Assembly: GCA_050299335.1 (NCBI GenBank)
Contig: JBNKVT010000035.1
Location: forward strand, 62,001 to 126,000
Length of the DNA stretch: 64,000 nucleotides
Direction of reading: 5' to 3'
Source of the DNA: JBNKVT01 sp050299335
GTDB taxonomy: Bacteria > Pseudomonadota > Alphaproteobacteria > Rhodobacterales > Rhodobacteraceae
Under the pieces are notes generated by a model. It saw nothing but the letters and a program-made list of their open reading frames with translations, was not told where the DNA came from and made no database searches. Below are positions 54,445 through 63,896 of the stretch, in pieces. The position numbers were made by a program, and so were the translations under genes. How positions within the stretch are numbered: the stretch's first letter is position 1; the number at the start of each line of letters is the position of its first letter.

Positions 54445-55104
54445 ATGTCTGTCGTGAATCCTTCTCAAAAGCGCTCCGATCCCAGATTGACGGTCCATGA
54501 AACCGTCTATCGAACCTTACGGTCCCGGATCATGAACGGGGCCATCGAGCCGGGGGCGGCGCTGACGATTCGCGGTATCGCCGCCGAATTCCCGGTTTCG
54601 ATGACCCCGGCCCGCGAGGCGGTGCGGCGGCTTGCGGCGGAAGGCGCGCTCAGCCTGTCGGCCTCGGGTCGGATCTCGACGCCGGTGCTCAGCAACGAGC
54701 GGATCGAGGAACTGGCGGCTTTGCGGGCGCTGCTGGAACCGGAACTGGCCTCCCGGGCCCTGCCGCGCGCCCATACCGCCCTGATCGACCGGATGGAGGA
54801 TATCAATCACGGCATCGACCGGACCATCGCCGGGGGGGATGCGGGGGGCTATATCCGCGCCAATCTGGAGTTTCACCGCACGCTCTATCTGCGCGCCCAG
54901 GCCCCGGCGATCCTCGCGACCATCGAGACGGTCTGGCTGCAGCTCGGCCCGACGATGCGGGTGCTCTACGAGCGGCTGCAGAGGCAGCAGGCGAGCATGA
55001 ACCATCTGAAGATCATCTCGGCCCTGAGGGCCGGGGATGAGCCGGGGCTCAGGCTGGCGGTACGGCAGGATGTGACCGGGGGGTTGCGGATGCTGCTGAC
55101 CTGA
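54445..55104 (+). CDS. GntR/FadR-family transcriptional regulator
   Basis: A 219-residue regulator. Residues about 18-78 form the winged helix (YRTLRSRIMNGAIEPGAALT, IAAEFPVSMTPAREAVRRLAAEG), and the C-terminal FCD-type helical domain follows (LRALLEPELASRAL, LEFHRTLYLRA). The effector is unknown. It is divergent from the SH3-protein gene across about 110 bp. It is transcribed towards argS but is separated from it by a palindrome pair. Confidence 0.87.
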   Translation: MSVVNPSQKRSDPRLTVHETVYRTLRSRIMNGAIEPGAALTIRGIAAEFPVSMTPAREAVRRLAAEGALSLSASGRISTPVLSNERIEELAALRALLEPELASRALPRAHTALIDRMEDINHGIDRTIAGGDAGGYIRANLEFHRTLYLRAQAPAILATIETVWLQLGPTMRVLYERLQRQQASMNHLKIISALRAGDEPGLRLAVRQDVTGGLRMLLT

Positions 55105-55112
55105 AGGGGGGG

Positions 55113-55178
55113 GGCGGGGTGAACCCCGCCCTACCGCGCTGGAACAAGGGCGGCAAGTCGGGCGGGGTTCACCCCGCC
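55113..55178. repeat. Inverted pair of self-palindromic GGCGGGG elements
   Basis: GGCGGGGTGAACCCCGCC (55113-55130) and its exact reverse complement (55161-55178) lie 30 nt apart, so the region can fold as one 18-bp stem or as two small hairpins. The arm is of the type I associate with intergenic REP-like repeats in Rhodobacterales; only this pair is in the window. It lies between the GntR gene and argS and may also terminate GntR. Confidence 0.75.
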
Positions 55179-55279
55179 TGACCTCCAGGTAGCGGATGCG
55201 CCCGCACAAACGTTGCGCAACCAGCTTGAAATCCGGCGTAAAACCTAGGAGAGAGGCGGCACGCCAAAGGAAACGACCG

Positions 55280-57022
55280 ATGAACCTGTTTGCCGATATC
55301 CACGCGCTCATCCTCGATGGGCTGCAGAGCCTCACCGGGGCCGGGACCCTGCCCGAGGGCCTCGACTTCGCCAATGTCTCGGTCGAGCCGCCCCGCGATG
55401 CCGCCCACGGGGACATGGCGACCAATGCCGCGATGGTGCTGGCCAAGCCCGCGGGCATGAAACCGCGTGATATCGCCGAGGCGCTGGCCCCGATGCTTGA
55501 GGCCGATCCGCGCGTGCTCTCCGCCGAGGTTGCGGGGCCGGGATTCCTGAACCTCAGGCTCGATCCCGCGCTGTGGTTCGGAATTGCCCCGGCGGTGCTG
55601 GCGGCGGGGACCGGCTTCGGAAAGTCGGGGCTCGGGGCCGGGGAGAAGGTCAATGTCGAATATGTGTCGGCCAACCCCACTGGGCCTTTGCATGTCGGGC
55701 ATACGCGCGGGGCGGTGTTCGGGGATGCGCTGGCGGACCTTCTGGACTTCGCCGGCTACGACGTTACCCGCGAGTATTACATCAACGATGGCGGGGCGCA
55801 GGTCGATGTGCTCGCTCGCTCGGTCTATAATCGCTATCTGGAGGCCCACGACCTCAGCGTCGACTGGCCGGACGGGACCTATCCCGGCGACTACCTGATC
55901 GAGGTCGGCGAGGCGCTGAAGGCCAAGGTCGGCGATATCTGGGTGGATCAGCCCGAAGAGGTCTGGCTCGCCGATATCCGCGAATATGCCACCGGGGCGA
56001 TGCTGAACCTCATCCGCGCCGATCTCGCCGCGCTCGGCATCGCGATGGACGTGTTCTTCTCGGAAAAGTCCCTCTACGGCACCGGCCGGATCGAGGCGGC
56101 GATTGCCGATCTCAAGGCCAAGGGGCTGATCTATGAGGGCGTGCTGGAACCGCCGAAGGGCAAGACGCCCGAGGATTGGGAGCCGCGCGAGCAGACCCTG
56201 TTCCGCTCCACGGCCCATGGCGACGACGTGGACCGGCCGATCATGAAATCGGACGGGGCCTGGACCTATTTCGCGCCGGATATCGCCTATCACTATGACA
56301 AGATCGAGCGCGGCTTCGACCAGCTGATCGATATCTTCGGTGCCGACCATGGCGGCTATGTCAAGCGGATGAAGGCGGCGGTCTCCGCACTTTCGGACGG
56401 CAAGGTGCCGCTCGACATCAAGCTCACGCAGCTCGTCCGGCTTTTCAAGGGCGGCGAGCCGTTCAAGATGTCGAAACGGGCCGGCACCTTCATCACCCTG
56501 CGCGATGTCGTCGATCAGGTCGGTCCGGACGTGACCCGATTCACCATGCTGACGCGGAAAAACGACGCGCCCTTGGATTTCGATTTCGACAAGGCGATGG
56601 AGCAGTCCAAGGACAATCCGGTCTTCTATGTCCAGTACGCCCATGCAAGGATCGCCTCGGTGCTGAAGAAATCCGCCGAGGCTGGGTTCGACACCTCGGA
56701 CGCCACGCTTGCCGCCAACGACCTCGCCCCGCTCGGCCATCCGCTGGAACTCGCCGTCGCTCGCAAGCTCGCCGAATGGCCGCGTCTGGTCGAGGCCGCC
56801 GCCCGTGCGCATGAGCCGCACCGGGTCGCCTTCTATCTCTATGAACTGGCTAGCGATTTCCATTCCCTGCAGCATCTGGGCCGCGAGGAACCCGAATTCC
56901 GCTTCCTCCGCGAGGACGCCCCCGAGGCCACCAAGGCCAGACTGTCGCTCATCCGGGCCACCGCTATTGTTATAGCGACAGGTCTTGGTATTCTGGGCGT
57001 GACTCCGGTTGACGAAATGTAG
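55280..57022 (+). CDS. argS: Arginyl-tRNA synthetase
   Basis: A 580-residue class I synthetase charging tRNA-Arg. The N-terminal Arg_tRNA_synt_N domain is followed by the HIGH motif as HVGHTRGA (about 140-147), and KMSK is present in [11 protein letters not shown]. The C-terminal anticodon-binding domain ends in [13 protein letters not shown], the usual ArgRS terminus. The ATG at 55280 follows AAAGGAAAC. The next gene encodes an SPOR protein, as in related genomes. Confidence 0.95.
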   Translation: MNLFADIHALILDGLQSLTGAGTLPEGLDFANVSVEPPRDAAHGDMATNAAMVLAKPAGMKPRDIAEALAPMLEADPRVLSAEVAGPGFLNLRLDPALWFGIAPAVLAAGTGFGKSGLGAGEKVNVEYVSANPTGPLHVGHTRGAVFGDALADLLDFAGYDVTREYYINDGGAQVDVLARSVYNRYLEAHDLSVDWPDGTYPGDYLIEVGEALKAKVGDIWVDQPEEVWLADIREYATGAMLNLIRADLAALGIAMDVFFSEKSLYGTGRIEAAIADLKAKGLIYEGVLEPPKGKTPEDWEPREQTLFRSTAHGDDVDRPIMKSDGAWTYFAPDIAYHYDKIERGFDQLIDIFGADHGGYVKRMKAAVSALSDGKVPLDIKLTQLVRLFKGGEPFKMSKRAGTFITLRDVVDQVGPDVTRFTMLTRKNDAPLDFDFDKAMEQSKDNPVFYVQYAHARIASVLKKSAEAGFDTSDATLAANDLAPLGHPLELAVARKLAEWPRLVEAAARAHEPHRVAFYLYELASDFHSLQHLGREEPEFRFLREDAPEATKARLSLIRATAIVIATGLGILGVTPVDEM

Positions 57023-57098
57023 GCTTAAAAAACAACAATTCGGGGTTGGAGCGGGGGCGGACACAAGATAGGGTGTTTAGCCAAGGAACGGGCACCGA

Positions 57099-58169
57099 AT
57101 GCAGGATTCGTTTTCAGAATCACCTGAGAGTGAGGGGCTCGAGGCCGTGAAGGGGTTCGTGTCTCTCGCCATGCGGTGGTTCACGACGACCCTGTCGATC
57201 GGGCTGGTGATCGGGATCGTCTTCTGGTCCTACCGGCTCGGCGTCCGCGATGCCTCGGAACTGCCGGTGATCCGGGCCTTGAACGAACCGGCGCGCAGCC
57301 GTCCCGAGGATCCGGGCGGCGAGGTCGCCGACAACCAGGGACTGGAAGTAAACGAAGTGCTGGCAGGCGAAGAGGCATCCATCCCCGACAGCAGCCGCAC
57401 GGCCCCGCCGCCGGTGGCGCTGATCGACGAGGACCAGCCGCCCGGGCCGGTGGATCTGCCACACGGCAACGACCCGGTGGTGGTTTTCGATCCGTTCAAC
57501 AACCGTTCGGGAACCGGCGAGGCGCAGGAGGCCGAAGAGCAGCCCGGGATCATCATCATCGAGCCGTCGGACCCGAACCGCGCGCCTGCCACGGATCAGG
57601 CCGCAAGGGACCGCGAAGAGGCCGAGCGGCTGGCCCGTGAACAGGCCGAACGCGAGGAGGCGGCACGTCTGGCCCGCGAAACGGCGGAACGCGAGGAAGC
57701 CGAGCGACAGGCGCGGGAGTTGGCGGAGCGCGAGGAGGCCGAGCGGCTGGCCCGCGAATCGCAGCAACGTGCCGAAAGCGAGCGGGCGGCAAGGCAGCAA
57801 CAGGAGGCCGACCGCGAAGCCGCCGAGATCGCGCGGCGCGAGGAAGAGGCCCGCGAAATCCAGGAGGCGCTGGAACGTGCCCTGCGCGAGCAGCAGGAGG
57901 CAGCGCAGCCCGCCCAGCCCAATCCGAATGTACGCGTGCAACTTGGAACTTTCGACACCGAGATCGGCGCGCTGGGACATCTGCAGGAGCTGACTTCGCT
58001 CCATGGCGACCTTCTGGCCTCGCGGCGGCTCTCGGTGCAGAAGGTGACCTCCGGCAATCGGGTCGAATTCCGTATCCGGGCTTCCGGGTTTCAGGGTACC
58101 AACGAGACGACCGCGCTCTGCCAGGCGCTGCGGGCGCGCGGGGTCGACTGCGTGCAGATCGGGGGCTGA
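57099..58169 (+). CDS. SPOR-domain cell envelope protein
   Basis: 356 residues: a short cytoplasmic N-terminus, one membrane helix (about 25-47), a proline/acid-rich periplasmic stretch, a long Glu/Arg/Ala coiled-coil-like tract (about 165-268) and a C-terminal SPOR domain (about 273-356, NVRVQLGTFDTEIGALGHLQ to CVQIGG). SPOR domains bind denuded peptidoglycan at division sites. The repeat-like coding of the coiled coil is visible (REEAERLARE blocks). It lies between argS and nagZ; the 3-nt gap to nagZ suggests one operon. Confidence 0.87.
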   Translation: MQDSFSESPESEGLEAVKGFVSLAMRWFTTTLSIGLVIGIVFWSYRLGVRDASELPVIRALNEPARSRPEDPGGEVADNQGLEVNEVLAGEEASIPDSSRTAPPPVALIDEDQPPGPVDLPHGNDPVVVFDPFNNRSGTGEAQEAEEQPGIIIIEPSDPNRAPATDQAARDREEAERLAREQAEREEAARLARETAEREEAERQARELAEREEAERLARESQQRAESERAARQQQEADREAAEIARREEEAREIQEALERALREQQEAAQPAQPNPNVRVQLGTFDTEIGALGHLQELTSLHGDLLASRRLSVQKVTSGNRVEFRIRASGFQGTNETTALCQALRARGVDCVQIGG

Positions 58170-58172
58170 GCG

Positions 58173-59201
58173 ATGGTGGCACCGGTCATATTCGGGATCG
58201 AGGGCCTGTCGGTCACCGAGGAGGAAATGTGGCTCTTCGACCAGGTCCAGCCATGGGGCTTCATCCTATTTGCCCGTAATATCATCGATGCCGCTCAGGT
58301 ATTGGAACTGACGGCGGATCTGCGCGATTGCGTCCGGCACCACCCGCCGATCCTCATCGACCAGGAGGGCGGAAGTCTGGCGACACGGCTCCATCCGCCA
58401 CTGGGCCGCGACTGGCCGGATGCGCGGGAATTCGTCGCGCAATATCCCGATCTCGACACACGCTGCGAGGCGATGTACCTGCGCTACCGGATTATCGCCG
58501 GCGAGCTGATGGCGCTGGGGATCAACGTCAACTGCGCCCCGATCGCCGATCTGATCCACCCAATGACCCACGCGATCATCCGCGACCGCGCCTATGGCGA
58601 GAGCGTCGAGGAAGTTGTCGCCATCTCCCAGGCTGTCGCCGACGGGCTGATGGCCGGTGGCGTACTTCCGGTGCTGAAGCACATTCCGGGCCACGGGCGG
58701 GCGACCGTGGACAGCCACAGGCGCCTGCCGCTGGTGGATGCCGATCTCCGCACGCTGGAGGAAACCGATTTTGCCGTCTTCCGCGCATTGTCCGACCTGC
58801 CGATGGGGATGACGGCGCATATCCGTTATGCCGCCATCGACGACATGCAGGCCGCCACGGTGTCGCGCGATGTCATCGACACGATCCGCAACGAGATCGG
58901 TTTTGGCGGCCTCCTGATGAGCGACGATATCTGCATGAAGGCGCTGGACCGCCGCATCCGAAAACGGGCCGCGATGGCCCTGGAGGCAGGATGCGATATC
59001 GTCCTGCACTGTAACGGTCATCTGGGCCAAATGCGCAATATAACCAAGGACCTGCCGCCCCTGAGGGGGGCTGCACTGGAGCGCGCGGAAGACGCGCTTG
59101 CCGTCCGGCAGGCCCCGGACGAATTCGATGTTGAGGCAGCATTGAAGAGGCTTGAAGACCTGAAGGAAGGAGCAGTGGAATATGCCGGAGGATCGGTTTA
59201 G
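58173..59201 (+). CDS. nagZ: Beta-N-acetylhexosaminidase NagZ
   Basis: A 342-residue glycoside hydrolase family 3 enzyme of peptidoglycan recycling that removes GlcNAc from anhydro-muropeptides. It has IDQEGG (63-68), the catalytic-loop sequence KHIPGHGRATVDSHRRLP with His/Asp, and GGLLMSDDICMKAL. Length and motifs fit cytosolic NagZ. It overlaps scpA by 20 nt. The preceding SPOR gene and following scpAB are typical neighbours. Confidence 0.9.
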   Translation: MVAPVIFGIEGLSVTEEEMWLFDQVQPWGFILFARNIIDAAQVLELTADLRDCVRHHPPILIDQEGGSLATRLHPPLGRDWPDAREFVAQYPDLDTRCEAMYLRYRIIAGELMALGINVNCAPIADLIHPMTHAIIRDRAYGESVEEVVAISQAVADGLMAGGVLPVLKHIPGHGRATVDSHRRLPLVDADLRTLEETDFAVFRALSDLPMGMTAHIRYAAIDDMQAATVSRDVIDTIRNEIGFGGLLMSDDICMKALDRRIRKRAAMALEAGCDIVLHCNGHLGQMRNITKDLPPLRGAALERAEDALAVRQAPDEFDVEAALKRLEDLKEGAVEYAGGSV

Positions 59202-59973
59202 CGACGCGGAAGTCGCCCGCGCCGAACGTCTGGAAAGCGAAGCGTTGCTGGTCGATGTCGACGGGTTCGAGGGCCCGCTCGACATGCTGCTGACGCTGGC
59301 GCGGACCCAGAAGGTCGACCTGCGCAAGATCTCGGTGCTGCACCTGGCCGAGCAGTATCTCGGCTTTGTCGAACGCGCCAAGAAGCTGAGGATCGAACTG
59401 GCGGCGGACTATCTGGTGATGGCCGCCTGGCTCGCCTTTCTGAAATCGCGGCTGCTGCTGCCCGCCGACCCTGCGGACGAGGGCCCGTCCGGCGAGGAAC
59501 TGGCCGCGCATCTCGCCTTCCAGCTGGAACGGCTGGAGGCTATGCGCCGGGTCGCCGCTCAGTTGATGGGCCGCGACCAGCTGGGCCGGGATTTCTTCGC
59601 CCGGGGCCAGACCGAGACCGTCACCGCGAAACGCAAGGTCACCTACAAGGCCTCGATCCTCGACCTGATGCAAGCCTATGCCCGCATCAAGACGCGCGAC
59701 GATTTCGAGCCGCTGCACATGAAACGCGGGCCGGTCTACACGATGGAACAGGCCCTTGAGCGGATGAAAACCCTGATCGGCCACGCCATGGACTGGGAGA
59801 CGCTCGAAGCCTTCCTGCCCGAAGGTTGGGGGACCGATCCCAAGAAACGCCGCTCGGCCACCGCCTCGACCTTCGCCGCCGCCCTTGAGCTGGTAAAGGC
59901 AGGGAAACTCGAAATCCGCCAGAACGAGAACTTTGCACCCCTCAGTGTGCGCCAGAAACAGGGAGAGGCCTGA
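59182..59973 (+). CDS. scpA: Segregation and condensation protein A (ScpA)
   Basis: A 263-residue kleisin that bridges the SMC heads. FEGPLDMLLTLARTQKVDLRKISV (28-51) is the family signature, with LAADYLVMAAWLAFLKSRLLLP after it; the C-terminal wing has WETLEAFLPEGW. ATG 59182 lies inside the end of nagZ (20-nt overlap) and gives a normal length. The TGATG overlap joins it to scpB. smc itself is not in the window. Confidence 0.92.
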   Translation: MPEDRFSDAEVARAERLESEALLVDVDGFEGPLDMLLTLARTQKVDLRKISVLHLAEQYLGFVERAKKLRIELAADYLVMAAWLAFLKSRLLLPADPADEGPSGEELAAHLAFQLERLEAMRRVAAQLMGRDQLGRDFFARGQTETVTAKRKVTYKASILDLMQAYARIKTRDDFEPLHMKRGPVYTMEQALERMKTLIGHAMDWETLEAFLPEGWGTDPKKRRSATASTFAAALELVKAGKLEIRQNENFAPLSVRQKQGEA

Positions 59974-60617
59974 TGCCAGACGATCTCAATACCCTCTTCG
60001 AAGCCCCGCCGATGGCCGAACAGGAACGCATGGTCGAGGCGATCCTCTTTGCCTGCGCCGAGCCGCTGACCTCCAAGCAGATCGCCGACCGCATGCCCCA
60101 TGGGGCGGATGTCGCCGAGGCTCTGGTGCATCTGAAAAAACGCTACGAGGGGCGTGGCGTGCACCTGACCAAGATCGGCGACGCCTGGGCCTTCCGCACC
60201 TCCGCCGATCTCGGCTTCCTGATGCAGCGCGAGACCGTCGAGCAGCGTCGCCTGTCGCGGGCGGCCATCGAGACGCTGGCGATCATCGCCTATCACCAGC
60301 CGGTCACCCGCGCTGAAATCGAGGAAATCCGTGGCGTCTCGGTGTCGCGCGGCACCATCGACCTGCTGCTGGAGCTTGACTGGATCAAGCTCGGCCGCCG
60401 CAAGATGACCCCGGGCCGCCCGGTGACCTTCATCGTGACCCAGAGCTTTCTGGATCATTTCGGCCTCGAGACAGCGCGCGACCTGCCGGGGATCAAGGAA
60501 CTGCGCGATGCCGGCCTCCTCGACAACCGCCCGCCACCGGGGATGATGCCCGGTCTGGCCTCGGAACCGTCCGACGAGGAAGAGCAAGAAGATACCCAGG
60601 ACGACATGTTCGGTTAG
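59973..60617 (+). CDS. scpB: Segregation and condensation protein B (ScpB)
   Basis: A 214-residue SMC-complex partner with two winged helices. EAILFACAEPLTSKQIADRMP (18-38), AIETLAIIAYHQPVTRAEIEEIRGV and the second-domain segment RPVTFIVTQSFLDHFGLE are conserved. The C-terminal tail is acidic and low in complexity. The ATG overlaps the scpA TGA by 1 nt. tatABC, which often follows in relatives, is not present here. Confidence 0.92.
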   Translation: MPDDLNTLFEAPPMAEQERMVEAILFACAEPLTSKQIADRMPHGADVAEALVHLKKRYEGRGVHLTKIGDAWAFRTSADLGFLMQRETVEQRRLSRAAIETLAIIAYHQPVTRAEIEEIRGVSVSRGTIDLLLELDWIKLGRRKMTPGRPVTFIVTQSFLDHFGLETARDLPGIKELRDAGLLDNRPPPGMMPGLASEPSDEEEQEDTQDDMFG

Positions 60618-60755
60618 CAGGACCGGGCACTGTCGACAGCGGGGGAATGTCTGTAACGCCGAACCCCCGTCTCGGTAGGGACCAATGCGGGGAGTTGGAG
60701 GCCGCGACTTCCGCTGCTATAAGACCGGAAAGCCGACCAGCCGGAGTTTCCCGCC

Positions 60756-60977
60756 ATGCGCGCCGACCGCCTCATCAAGATGCTTATCTTCCGCTTTGGC
60801 CTGCGCTTTCTGCGGAAGGGCGCCGACAATCTGGCGCGGCCGCGCGACGCCGATGGCAATCTCATCGCCAAGAAGGACATGACCCCTGAACAGCGCGCGC
60901 GCCTGGCCAACACCCAGAAGACGACGAAAGGCGCGGTGCGGGCTGCCCGTATCGCGCGGCGTTTCGGACGGTTCTGA
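60756..60977 (+). CDS. Small basic protein of unknown function
   Basis: 73 residues, rich in Arg and Lys, beginning MRADRLIKMLIFRFGLRFLRKG with a short amphipathic-looking helix, then KKDMTPEQRARLANTQKTTKGA and a basic C-terminus. Its position after scpB and before the response regulator suggests a small conserved gene. No function is readable. The ATG at 60756 has a weak GAG ribosome binding site. Moderate confidence that it is real, based on normal codon use and length. Confidence 0.6.
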   Translation: MRADRLIKMLIFRFGLRFLRKGADNLARPRDADGNLIAKKDMTPEQRARLANTQKTTKGAVRAARIARRFGRF

Positions 60978-61173
60978 CAACCGGGATGCTGCTTTATAGC
61001 AAGTTGTGCCAGATCGAAATCGATCAGGTGCAAAACGCTCGGGAACCTGCTGATCGCAACGTTCGGCAAGATGATTTTTTCGACCCGCGTCCGTCAAAGC
61101 GTTTCAGGACATGTTTGACCAGCCCCGGCCCTTGGACTAGGTCTAAGTCCGATCAAATTCAGGACCGGGCCCG

Positions 61174-61728
61174 ATGACCGAAGAGTTGCGTGACAGGATC
61201 GGAGCGGACAATTCGCTTCTGCTCGTTGAGGATGACGAACCCTTTCTCCGGCGGCTGGCCCGCGCCATGGAAAAGCGCGGCTTCGCCGTTCAGGAAGCCC
61301 AGAGCGTCGCCGAGGGCCTGAAGGCCGCCAGCGACAAGGCCCCCGCCTATGCGGTGGTCGATCTCAGGCTGGGCGACGGCAACGGGCTGGATGTCGTCGA
61401 GGCGCTGCGCGATCAGCGACCCGATGCGAAGATCGTCGTGCTGACCGGCTATGGCGCGATTGCGACGGCGGTGGCGGCGGTGAAGATCGGGGCGACGGAC
61501 TATCTCTCGAAACCGGCGGATGCCAATGACATCACCAACGCGCTGCTGTCGCAGGACGGGGACAAGCCGCCCCCGCCGGAAAACCCGATTTCGGCCGACC
61601 GGGTGCGCTGGGAACATATCCAGCGGGTCTACGAGCTGTGCGACCGCAACGTCTCGGAAACGGCGCGGCGGCTCAACATGCATCGCCGGACCCTGCAGCG
61701 GATCCTGTCGAAACGCTCGCCCAAATAA
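61174..61728 (+). CDS. ActR/PrrA/RegA-type redox response regulator
   Basis: A 184-residue regulator. The receiver domain has the acidic pair Glu-Asp-Asp (19-21), the phospho-acceptor Asp63 in VVDLRLGDG, Thr in LTGYG and Lys in LSKPAD. A proline linker (PPPPENP, about 132) leads to a Fis-type helix-turn-helix, NVSETARRLNMHRRTLQRIL. This is the RegA/PrrA/ActR family, which controls redox, photosynthesis and N/C metabolism. The cognate RegB/PrrB kinase is not adjacent, unlike in Rhodobacter. It is preceded by a 196-bp gap. Confidence 0.92.
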   Translation: MTEELRDRIGADNSLLLVEDDEPFLRRLARAMEKRGFAVQEAQSVAEGLKAASDKAPAYAVVDLRLGDGNGLDVVEALRDQRPDAKIVVLTGYGAIATAVAAVKIGATDYLSKPADANDITNALLSQDGDKPPPPENPISADRVRWEHIQRVYELCDRNVSETARRLNMHRRTLQRILSKRSPK

Positions 61729-61927
61729 CCTCCCTGCGGCCTCGGGAATCGAGGGCGCTGTGGGGATCCCGCCAATTTTCGAGTTCCAGATGGCAGAAAC
61801 CCGGCCGTCGTTAAGACAATTCTCGGCATTTCAATCTATGCAGATCGCGCTCGCTCTTTCGGGCGATCTTTCCTTTGGCCGCACGAGGCGGTATGAGCAG
61901 GCCAAGCACAGAACGGAGCCCTGAAGA
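61729..61927 (+). other. Intergenic region upstream of fumC
   Basis: 199 bp between the response regulator and fumC. I saw no gene or strong hairpin in it. A promoter for fumC is expected. Confidence 0.5.
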
Positions 61928-63322
61928 ATGTCCGAAACCCGCACCGAATCCGACAGTTTTGGCCCGCTGGAAGTCCCTGCCGACAAATACTGGGGGGCGC
62001 AGACCCAGCGCTCGATCCTGAACTTTCCCATCGGTTGGGAGAAGCAACCGCAGGCGATCGTCCACGCGCTCGGGGTGATCAAGATGGCGGCCGCCATGGC
62101 CAATATCCAGCAGGAAAAACTGGACCGCAAGATCGGCGATGCCATTATCGAGGCGGCGGGCGAGGTCTTCGAGGGCGATTTTGACGATCATTTTCCGCTG
62201 GTGGTCTGGCAGACCGGCTCGGGCACACAATCGAACATGAATGCCAACGAGGTGATCTCGAACCGGGCGATCGAACTTCTGGGCGGGGTGATCGGCTCCA
62301 AGGACCCGGTGCATCCGAACGACCATGTCAACATGAGCCAGTCCTCGAACGACGTCTTCCCGACGGCGATGCATATCGGCACGGCGCTGGCGGTGAACGA
62401 AGTCCTCTTGCCCGGGCTGAAGAAACTGCATGGCGCGCTGGCCGCCAAGTCCGAGGAATTCAAGGATATCATCAAGATCGGCCGCACCCATACCCAGGAT
62501 GCCACGCCATTGACCCTGGGTCAGGAATTCGGCGGCTATGCCTTTCAGGTCGAACAGGGGATCAAGCGGGCCGAGGCGGCGCTTCACAATATCTACGCGC
62601 TGGCCCAGGGTGGCACGGCGGTCGGTACCGGGCTCAATTCCAAGAAGGGTTTCGCCGAAATATTCGCCGAAAACGCCACAAGGATCACCGGGCTGCCCTT
62701 CTACACCGCGCCCAACAAGTTCGAAGCCCTGGCCGCCCATGACGCCATGGTCGAGATGTCCGGGGCGCTCAAGACCATCGCCGCAAGCCTCTTCAAGATC
62801 GCCAACGATATCCGCCTTCTGGGCTCGGGTCCGCGCTGCGGTCTGGGCGAGTTGATCCTGCCCGAGAACGAACCCGGTTCCTCGATCATGCCGGGCAAGG
62901 TCAACCCGACCCAGTGCGAGGCGATGACGCAGGTCTGCGCCCAGGTCATGGGCAACGATGCCGCCGTGGGTTTCGCCGGCAGCCAGGGGCATTTCGAACT
63001 GAATGTCTACAAGCCGATGATCGTCTACAATGTCCTGCAGTCGATCCAGCTTCTGGGCGATGCCTCGGTGGCGTTCACCGACAAATGCGTGGTCGGGATC
63101 GAGGCCGATGAGGGGCGGATTTCGAGGCTGATGCGCGAAAGTCTGATGCTGGTGACGGCGCTGACGCCGGAAATCGGCTATGATGCTGCCACAATAGTGG
63201 CCAAAACGGCGCATAAGAACCGAACGACACTGAAGGAAGAGGCCATCAATCTGGGCTATGTCGATGCAGAGACCTTCGACCGCGTGGTGCAGCCCTCGAA
63301 GATGATCGGGCCAATGGACTAG
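61928..63322 (+). CDS. fumC: Class II fumarate hydratase
   Basis: A 464-residue, iron-independent fumarase of the TCA cycle (fumarate plus water to malate). [15 protein letters not shown] (about 97-111), [16 protein letters not shown] and the signature [13 protein letters not shown] with catalytic Ser in the SS loop are complete. Length and motifs are those of FumC tetramers. It is followed by two small genes typical of Rhodobacterales. Confidence 0.95.
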   Translation: MSETRTESDSFGPLEVPADKYWGAQTQRSILNFPIGWEKQPQAIVHALGVIKMAAAMANIQQEKLDRKIGDAIIEAAGEVFEGDFDDHFPLVVWQTGSGTQSNMNANEVISNRAIELLGGVIGSKDPVHPNDHVNMSQSSNDVFPTAMHIGTALAVNEVLLPGLKKLHGALAAKSEEFKDIIKIGRTHTQDATPLTLGQEFGGYAFQVEQGIKRAEAALHNIYALAQGGTAVGTGLNSKKGFAEIFAENATRITGLPFYTAPNKFEALAAHDAMVEMSGALKTIAASLFKIANDIRLLGSGPRCGLGELILPENEPGSSIMPGKVNPTQCEAMTQVCAQVMGNDAAVGFAGSQGHFELNVYKPMIVYNVLQSIQLLGDASVAFTDKCVVGIEADEGRISRLMRESLMLVTALTPEIGYDAATIVAKTAHKNRTTLKEEAINLGYVDAETFDRVVQPSKMIGPMD

Positions 63323-63340
63323 AAAGGCGGCTGGGGGCAG

Positions 63341-63517
63341 ATGAAGGACGTGATCAATCTCGGCAAGGCCCGCAAGGACCGTGCCCGCGAAGAGGCCCAA
63401 CGGAAGGCCGACGAAAACGCCGCGATGCACGGGCTGACCCGCGTCGAGAAAGCGCTCGCCAAGGCGCGGCGCGAGCAAGAGAGCGGCAAGCTCGACGGTC
63501 AAAAGCTGGATGAGTGA
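63341..63517 (+). CDS. DUF4169-family small protein
   Basis: 58 residues, MKDVINLGKARKDRAREEAQ onward, very Lys/Arg/Glu/Ala-rich and likely helical. The N-terminal INLxxARKxxxRxxK pattern matches DUF4169. It lies 18 nt after fumC with a GGGGGCAG ribosome binding site and overlaps the following ribbon-helix-helix gene by 8 nt. Function unknown. Confidence 0.75.
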   Translation: MKDVINLGKARKDRAREEAQRKADENAAMHGLTRVEKALAKARREQESGKLDGQKLDE

Positions 63518-63743
63518 CTATTCCCGTCCCGAGAAACATTCCCTGACGCTGAACGGCCACCGCACCAGCGTCTCGCTTGAGCCGCCCTTCTGGGCGGCGT
63601 TTCGTGCCATGGCGGCGGCGATGGGCAAACCAATCAACGTGCTGGCCGCCGAGATCGATGCCGAGCGTGGCACCGAATGCGGCCTGGCTTCGGCGATCCG
63701 GCTGCGGGTGCTGGACTGGTACGCAAAGGCCCGCCGAGATTGA
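63510..63743 (+). CDS. Ribbon-helix-helix domain protein
   Basis: A 77-residue protein. KHSLTLNGHRTSVSLEPPFW (9-28) supplies the strand that inserts into DNA, followed by two helices (WAAFRAMAAAMGK and SAIRLRVLDWYAKA). It matches the RHH_4 type often found beside DUF4169. It may regulate the fumC neighbourhood. ATG 63510 lies in the preceding gene, an 8-nt overlap. Confidence 0.75.
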   Translation: MSDYSRPEKHSLTLNGHRTSVSLEPPFWAAFRAMAAAMGKPINVLAAEIDAERGTECGLASAIRLRVLDWYAKARRD

Positions 63744-63896
63744 ATGCCTGTAGCGCTTCGAGAAATACCCGACCCCCTCTTCGCTGCCCCTCGGCCTCGC
63801 CTCGAATGCGATAGGCGATGCGTGATACCTCACGTTTTTCTCGAAACGTTGTGGGCTCGGGGATCGCCGGGACCAGGTAATCCCCACCCTCTACCG

